From an uncultured Akkermansia sp. (GTDB lineage Bacteria; Verrucomicrobiota; Verrucomicrobiia; Verrucomicrobiales; Akkermansiaceae), in contig CAJGCZ010000035.1 of NCBI GenBank assembly GCA_904501975.1, positions 1-25,148 on the forward strand: a stretch of DNA of 25,148 nucleotides. Direction: 5' to 3'. Shown piece after piece: positions 21,214 to 25,148 of this stretch. The notes beneath the pieces were generated by a model. That model had not been told where the DNA came from and did not search any database. It worked only from the letters and a program-made list of their open reading frames with translations. Every line of letters starts with the position of its first letter. Positions within the stretch are counted from its first letter, which is position 1. Both the position numbers and the translations under genes were made by a program.

Positions 21214-21243
21214 ATTCTACCATGTTTGACTCCCGACTGACCA
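21214..21243 (-). promoter_or_regulatory. promoter of the zinc peptidase operon
   Basis: On the minus strand TGGTCA (21243-21238), an 18-nt spacer and TAGAAT (21219-21214). The -10 box ends 11 nt before the ATG at 21202, predicting a leader of about 4 nt. The -10 is good, the -35 only fair. Confidence 0.5.
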
Positions 21244-21289
21244 GATTTGTTCACGTGTGTAGGCGTTTTTTTTATGTCAGCCATAAGGA

Positions 21290-21577
21290 GGAAGTACGAA
21301 GGACGAAGTGGATTTACAATTTACGATGTACAAGGTACAATTTAAGAGTTCCGCTCCCTGCGCTCGCCATGATAGCGAAGCTAATGCCACTGCTCACGCC
21401 CCGCGATTTGGGCGCGGGCAGTAAATTTTTCCGGTGAGTCCCCCGGTAACGCATGAAAATTATATGGAGCCCTCGTTGCCGTCGCGTTCGCTGCGCTTGC
21501 GGGGTGTGGTAGGATGCCTGCGAGCCGAAGGCGAGCGGAATTTTTAAATCCAAAATCCAACCTCCAAAATCCAACAT
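21290..21577. repeat. mosaic intergenic repeat region
   Basis: No credible gene lies here. Sections resemble the repeats at 24645-25148: CACGCCCCGCGATTT followed by GGCGCGGGCAGTAAATTT (21392-21427), CCCCCGGTAACGCATGAAAA (21440-21459) and, on the minus strand, GTTGGATTTTGG runs with CGAACGCAGCG-type text (21481-21577). Short heptamer-like runs such as TTTACAATTTACGATGTACA occur at 21312-21335. The two halves are arranged in inverted order around the CCCCCGG core. Confidence 0.6.
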
Positions 21578-22495
21578 TCACCATTCCCTCATGCGTTCAA
21601 TGTTTTGGCGCAGGTGTTCTAAACCGATGCGGCGAATGGGCGAGCCGGCAAAAAGACGCTCAAACTCGGCATCCGACAAAGCGGCTAGGCGCTCCGGGCT
21701 CAGGGCGCAGAGCTCGGCGGGCATCAGCAGGTGCGGGTCAACGGCTTGCTCGCGGGTGGCGGAGCGGTTCCAGGGGCATACCTCTTGGCAAATATCGCAG
21801 CCGTATAGGCGCTCTTTGGCTGCTGCGGCAATGTCCTGTGGCGGGGTGGAGTGCGCCTCAATGGTCCAAAACGAGAGGCAGCGCCGCGCATCGCATTGGC
21901 CGTCTTTAAGGGCAGCGGTGGGGCAAGCCTCTTCGCAGCGGTGGCAGTTGCCGCAGCGCGGGGGCATGGGGGCATCGCACGGCAGCTCTAAGGTAGTGAG
22001 AACAGAGGCCAAAAAGCAGTACGACCCCCGCCCGGGGCGAATCAATAGCCCGTTTCTGCCAATCCAACCCAAGCCGGCTTGCGCTGCAAAAAAACGCTCG
22101 CTCACCGGGCCGGAGTCCGTAAAACAGCGCTGCGTGCCCCCGTAAAAACTCAGTGTTTCATCAATATCCGCCAGCTTAGCCGCCAGTAACTTGTGGTAAT
22201 CCTCACCCTGTGCATAGCGGGCAATGTGTCCGGGGGCGTTGCGGGCATCGTGTGCGGCATACTCATAGGTAAGCATGATAACGCTGCGCACCCCCGGCAG
22301 CACCAGCTCCGGGTTTAAGCGCGCCGGCAAGTGGCGCTCCATCCACTGCATATCGGCATGCTTGCCGGCGGCCAGCCAATCTTGCAAGCGCGTGCCTTGG
22401 TCCGCATGGGCAGGGGCAATCCCCACGCCCGAAAAACCGAGCGCGCGTGCCACTACTTGGATAGCTTGGCGGGCAGCTTGCGGGGCAAAGCTCAT
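21578..22495 (-). CDS. queG: epoxyqueuosine reductase QueG
   Basis: Cobalamin-dependent iron-sulphur enzyme that makes the final queuosine modification in tRNA. The 305-residue protein has two 4Fe-4S motifs, CGNCHRCEEACP (C181, C184, C187, C191) and CDICQEVCPWN (C233, C236, C240), plus extra C201/C206. The catalytic Asp is in TDSGPVSER (D127), with RYAQGEDYH (93-101) before it. It is shorter than E. coli QueG (379) and lacks the C-terminal HEAT-like region, as many bacterial forms do. Its ATG overlaps the stop of the Sel1 gene. It is the last gene of the operon; a fully defined terminator was not seen. Confidence 0.96.
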   Translation of the reverse strand: MSFAPQAARQAIQVVARALGFSGVGIAPAHADQGTRLQDWLAAGKHADMQWMERHLPARLNPELVLPGVRSVIMLTYEYAAHDARNAPGHIARYAQGEDYHKLLAAKLADIDETLSFYGGTQRCFTDSGPVSERFFAAQAGLGWIGRNGLLIRPGRGSYCFLASVLTTLELPCDAPMPPRCGNCHRCEEACPTAALKDGQCDARRCLSFWTIEAHSTPPQDIAAAAKERLYGCDICQEVCPWNRSATREQAVDPHLLMPAELCALSPERLAALSDAEFERLFAGSPIRRIGLEHLRQNIERMREW

Positions 22496-23469
22496 AAGGA
22501 TTCCAACTGCTGTTTTTCGTGGCGGCGCACGGGGGCCGCCATTTTGCTGCGCAGGTGCTGCGGCAGGGGCAGCGCTTCTATCACCTGCATCACAGCGCGG
22601 TCAATGCGCACGCCGTCCGGGGTGCCGTTTTCGTGCCCGGCCTGCACGTAGCCGAGTCTCTGCATGTTGGCAGAGGCGGCTTTGTTGCCCAACTGGGCGG
22701 CTTTTTTGTATAAGCGCAGGGCCTCCAGCTCATTTTTTTCGGTAGCCAGCCCGTGCTCGTACATGGTAGCTAAGTTGTTGATGGCATTGGCATCATTCAT
22801 TTTATCGCCATAACTAAAATAGCGGAAGGCCAAATCGGCACGTTTTTTGGGCAGTCCCGCCCCGCTCAGGTAAATGTGCCCCATATAAAAGAAGAGGTTG
22901 GGCACCGTGGCATCAATACCCGCTTGAGCCTTGAGCAAGCGCAGTGCTGTGCGCGGATTTTTTTTGCAGCCCTTGCCGTTGATAAGGTAGCGAGCCAGCT
23001 CCACTCTGGCCTTGCCGTACCCGCTGTTCGAGGCCTTGAGCATCCACTCATAAGCATCCGGCAGCGATTTGGCGCGCCCCGTTCCTTTCTCGCAATACAG
23101 GGCATAGCGGTACATGCTCTCCTGTTTTGCCGCCACGGATTCGCGGTGCGAGTCGCGCAGCTTTTGCTTGCCGGTGGCAATATCGTGTGCCAAAGCGGCC
23201 GCTTTTTCCGGTTGGGCTGGGAGCCCACGGCGCTTACCCTCGTATACATCCAGCAGCAAAACAGCTGCCAGCGGGTGCCCTTGGATGGCGCAGTGCTCTA
23301 AGGTAGCAGTGGCTGTTTCAATGGTTTCGCTGTTGGGGTCGTTGAGCAGGTAGGCCGTCATGGTGTACGCCGTCTCAATTTGCGAGAGCGGTTCCTCCAC
23401 CTCCTGCGCCGGGGCTGTAGAGACCGGGTGCCAAAGCAGCAGGGCGGCGCAACTCAATAGGGTTTTCAT
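22492..23469 (-). CDS. secreted Sel1-repeat protein
   Basis: The start at 23469 gives a signal peptide (MKTLLSCAALLLWHPVSTAP, about 1-21); a longer frame extends into the prepilin peptidase gene and is unlikely. The mature protein (about 300 residues) has four or more Sel1-like helix pairs, for example YRYALYCEKGTG, ARVELARYLINGKGCKKN, FFYMGHIYLSGAGL and AINNLATMYEHGL with ALRLYKKAAQLGNKAA. Sel1 repeats mediate protein contacts. It follows prepilin peptidase by 4 nt and overlaps queG by 4 nt. A link to pilus assembly is possible but based only on position. Confidence 0.85.
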   Translation of the reverse strand: MKTLLSCAALLLWHPVSTAPAQEVEEPLSQIETAYTMTAYLLNDPNSETIETATATLEHCAIQGHPLAAVLLLDVYEGKRRGLPAQPEKAAALAHDIATGKQKLRDSHRESVAAKQESMYRYALYCEKGTGRAKSLPDAYEWMLKASNSGYGKARVELARYLINGKGCKKNPRTALRLLKAQAGIDATVPNLFFYMGHIYLSGAGLPKKRADLAFRYFSYGDKMNDANAINNLATMYEHGLATEKNELEALRLYKKAAQLGNKAASANMQRLGYVQAGHENGTPDGVRIDRAVMQVIEALPLPQHLRSKMAAPVRRHEKQQLESL

Positions 23470-23473
23470 GGCT

Positions 23474-24601
23474 TTAGTTGAGGGGGAGATATTGTTCCGC
23501 CAGCTGTCTGCCCCAAAAGAGATACAGCCAAGCACCGATAATAAACACGGGGCCAAACGGCATCGCCTTGCCACGGCCAAGGCCTGCCACCAGCGCCCAT
23601 ACCAGCCCCAGCACGCTGCCCGTCACCAAGGCAAAGCAAGTGCCCATCCACCCGCAGAGGGTACCTATTGCCAGGGCAATCCACGCATCGCCGCTGCCCA
23701 GCGCCTCGCGGCGGGTGTCCATGTTCAGGCATTCGCCTTCCAAGCTGTCGTAATCCTCTAACGCCAACACCGTGCCATCGGGCAGGGTGCAGGTTTCTGC
23801 CGTAAAGCGCAGCGCCCCTTTAGCACAGCCGGGGTGGGTGCAAATGGTAGCCTCCTCCAGCCTCATGCGGTTGCCGGTTTCCATAAAAAGCTCGCTCCAG
23901 CAGTAGCTGTCGCTGCCCACGGTAAGCTCCAGGTCATCCCCCTTTTGGTGCAGCGTCCAGCGCTGGGGCGTGCCGTACTCCTTGCGGCGCCCGCCAAACA
24001 GAAGCTTGCCAATGAGGCCAATGAGCTTCAGCAACACAAACACCCCAACGGCACTGCCCAAGCTCAGCACGATGGCGTCTTCCGCCTCGTTGCAGCCGTA
24101 TAAATTCCACGGATCCGCCCACGTGGCCGCCAAGCCTGCCCCGGCAGCAATGAGGGTGAGCGAGGGCAGCACAATCATCTGCTCCCAGTCAATACACAAA
24201 ATGGCCAACGTGGCAGCCCCCCACACACAAATGCTTACCAAGGCTGCAAAACTCACGCTTTGCTCTTGCCCCAGCAGATACGCCGTGGCCGCAAAAAAGA
24301 GCGCGCACACCAACTCTACCAACCAATAGCGCACCGGTATCTTTTGCTTGCAGCAGGCACTTTTGCCCCCCAGCATCAGCCAGCTGAGCAGCGGTATATT
24401 TAAGTACCACGGTATCTCCGTGCGGCAGGTGGGACAAAAGGAGCGCCGTGGCTCATTCACACTCAACCCCAAGGGTAAACGGTAGATAACCACATTCAGA
24501 AACGACCCCACGCACGCCCCGAATAATGCAAAACTCAGCGGCATTACCCACGGTGTTTCCGCAGATATTTCCCACATCATGATGTCCAATGCCTCCAGCA
24601 T
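23474..24601 (-). CDS. prepilin peptidase, A24 family, with large central insert
   Basis: Inner-membrane aspartyl protease that cleaves and usually N-methylates prepilins. The start at 24601 gives the classic N-terminal helix GACVGSFLNVVIYRLP (28-43). A four-Cys zinc-type site follows (C56/C59 in CPTC and C83/C84). The catalytic pair are likely D138 in CIDWEQMIVLP and D305 in GSGDAWIAL, replacing the usual GxGD motif. Between the two, about residues 205-297, lies an insert of roughly 90 residues with several Cys (C234, C254, C259, C271, C291) that is not found in standard family members. About eight membrane helices; 375 residues against about 225-290 usual. The target is probably the prepilin at 14002-14793. 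Confidence 0.92.
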   Translation of the reverse strand: MLEALDIMMWEISAETPWVMPLSFALFGACVGSFLNVVIYRLPLGLSVNEPRRSFCPTCRTEIPWYLNIPLLSWLMLGGKSACCKQKIPVRYWLVELVCALFFAATAYLLGQEQSVSFAALVSICVWGAATLAILCIDWEQMIVLPSLTLIAAGAGLAATWADPWNLYGCNEAEDAIVLSLGSAVGVFVLLKLIGLIGKLLFGGRRKEYGTPQRWTLHQKGDDLELTVGSDSYCWSELFMETGNRMRLEEATICTHPGCAKGALRFTAETCTLPDGTVLALEDYDSLEGECLNMDTRREALGSGDAWIALAIGTLCGWMGTCFALVTGSVLGLVWALVAGLGRGKAMPFGPVFIIGAWLYLFWGRQLAEQYLPLN

Positions 24602-24607
24602 GCGCCC

Positions 24608-24636
24608 AGTGTACCATACCCGCCGCTGTTTGAAAA
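24608..24636 (-). promoter_or_regulatory. promoter of the prepilin peptidase operon
   Basis: On the minus strand TTTTCA (24636-24631), a 17-nt spacer and TACACT (24613-24608). The -10 ends 6 nt before the ATG, so a leaderless transcript is predicted. Confidence 0.5.
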
Positions 24637-24644
24637 GAACTTTA

Positions 24645-24985
24645 GATTGTTGATTTTGGAATTTTGATTTTTGATTTGTAGAATTCGGCTCCCTGCCGGT
24701 CGCAGGAAAGAGCAAAGCCGGCGCCATCGTTCACGCTCCGCGCTTTAAGGCGCGGGCGGTAAGTTTGGCGTAGCTCTGCCATGCTTTGTGGTGAAGCCGC
24801 CAAACGATTGTTGATTTTGGAATTTTGATTTTTGATTTGTAGAATTCGGCTACCTAACGGTCGCAGGAAAGAGCAAAGCCGGCGCCTCCGTTCACGCTCC
24901 GCGCTTTAAGGCGCGGGCGGTAAGTTTGGCGTAGCTCTGCCATGCTTTGTGGTGAAGCCGCCAAACGATTGTTGATTTTGGAATT
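24645..24985. repeat. 161-bp tandem repeat, two full units plus a partial third
   Basis: Unit 1 (24645-24805) and unit 2 (24806-24966) are near-identical, differing at a few scattered bases, and a third copy begins at 24967 and matches for about 19 bases. Each unit opens with a T-rich tract (GATTGTTGATTTTGG...) and includes a hairpin CCGCGC/GCGCGG (24738-24755 in unit 1) and an inverted pair GTTTGGCG/CGCCAAAC (24763-24770 and 24798-24805). There is no ORF. It abuts the prepilin peptidase promoter. Confidence 0.9.
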
Positions 24986-25021
24986 GGCTCTGTTAAACTA
25001 TACAGTTGATAAATGTGAGTT

Positions 25022-25144
25022 TGTCGTCTCCACCCCGCGAGCGCAGCGAGCCGAATTTGAGAGTCCGGAGGACGACAGAACGTAGCCGGGGGTGGTTCAT
25101 CGAGGCGTAGCCGAAGATGAGAACCCCCGGTAACGCATGAAAAT
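25022..25144. repeat. structured repeat module with two long hairpins
   Basis: TGTCGTC (25022-25028) pairs with GACGACA (25071-25077), enclosing CACCCCGCGAGCGCAGCGAG text. CCGGGGGT (25086-25093) pairs with ACCCCCGG (25123-25130), with CATC/GATG (25098-25101, 25116-25119) pairing inside. The right arm continues into CCCCCGGTAACGCATGAAAA, identical to 21440-21459. No ORF is present. Confidence 0.65.
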
Positions 25145-25148
25145 GATA

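Noticed and set aside
24645..24985. Possible CRISPR array
   Set aside because: Period 161 with only two full copies and no spacer variation pattern; repeats of CRISPR are 23-47 bases.

Overview
The window looks like a chromosomal core region of a Gram-negative member of the Verrucomicrobiota, probably close to Akkermansiaceae. This is an inference from gene content. An LPS export and Kdo operon implies an outer membrane. IspD and IspH show the MEP isoprenoid pathway. IspH is the long form with an N-terminal extension. A lipoprotein ends in an SHD1-like domain typical of Planctomycetes and Verrucomicrobia. Prepilin-type proteins, Sel1-repeat proteins and near absence of Shine-Dalgarno sequences fit the same picture. 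Rubrerythrin suggests an anaerobic or oxygen-sensitive, gut-type lifestyle. No CRISPR array, prophage, rRNA, tRNA or transposase gene was seen.

Layout. 1-483 is AT-rich and non-coding. 484-1283 (+) holds rubrerythrin and a small membrane protein, ended by a strong terminator. 1435-2082 (-) is an AT-rich orphan secreted protein. 2148-6488 (-) is a tight operon kdsA, lptC-like, very long lptA/OstA-like, lptB, with a clear promoter and terminator. 6648-9134 (+) has a GtrII-like membrane protein and a TIM-barrel sugar isomerase/epimerase-like protein. 9142-12398 (-) is a five-gene operon: secreted YD-like protein, 97-aa protein, mazG, thioredoxin-fold/SHD1 lipoprotein, TetR regulator. ispH (12501-13703, +) diverges from it. 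A palindrome-rich non-coding element lies between ispH and a convergent prepilin-like gene (14002-14793, -), followed upstream by a truncated tandem copy of that gene's 5' end. 15102-17824 (+) is yqeY, ispD, an SDR-like protein and a DnaJ-TM-Sel1 protein. 18039-21202 (-) has trpS, a single-Cys thioredoxin-like lipoprotein, HU, a secreted helical protein and a YugP-type zinc peptidase. 21578-24601 (-) is an operon of prepilin peptidase, Sel1 protein and queG. Regions 21290-21577 and 24645-25148 are related, repeat-rich and non-coding.

Most genes are housekeeping: envelope (kdsA/lpt), isoprenoids (ispD, ispH), nucleotide sanitation (mazG), tRNA charging and modification (trpS, queG), and pilin processing (prepilin peptidase acting on the prepilin). 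The less ordinary material is non-coding. It includes REP-like palindromes with covarying stems and a GTAG foot, a 140-bp element with terminal inverted repeats, 161-bp tandem repeats and a mosaic repeat family. Many promoters have a -10 box only 6-12 nt upstream of the start codon, which predicts leaderless or nearly leaderless mRNAs. I found no clear novel multi-gene defence or metabolic system.
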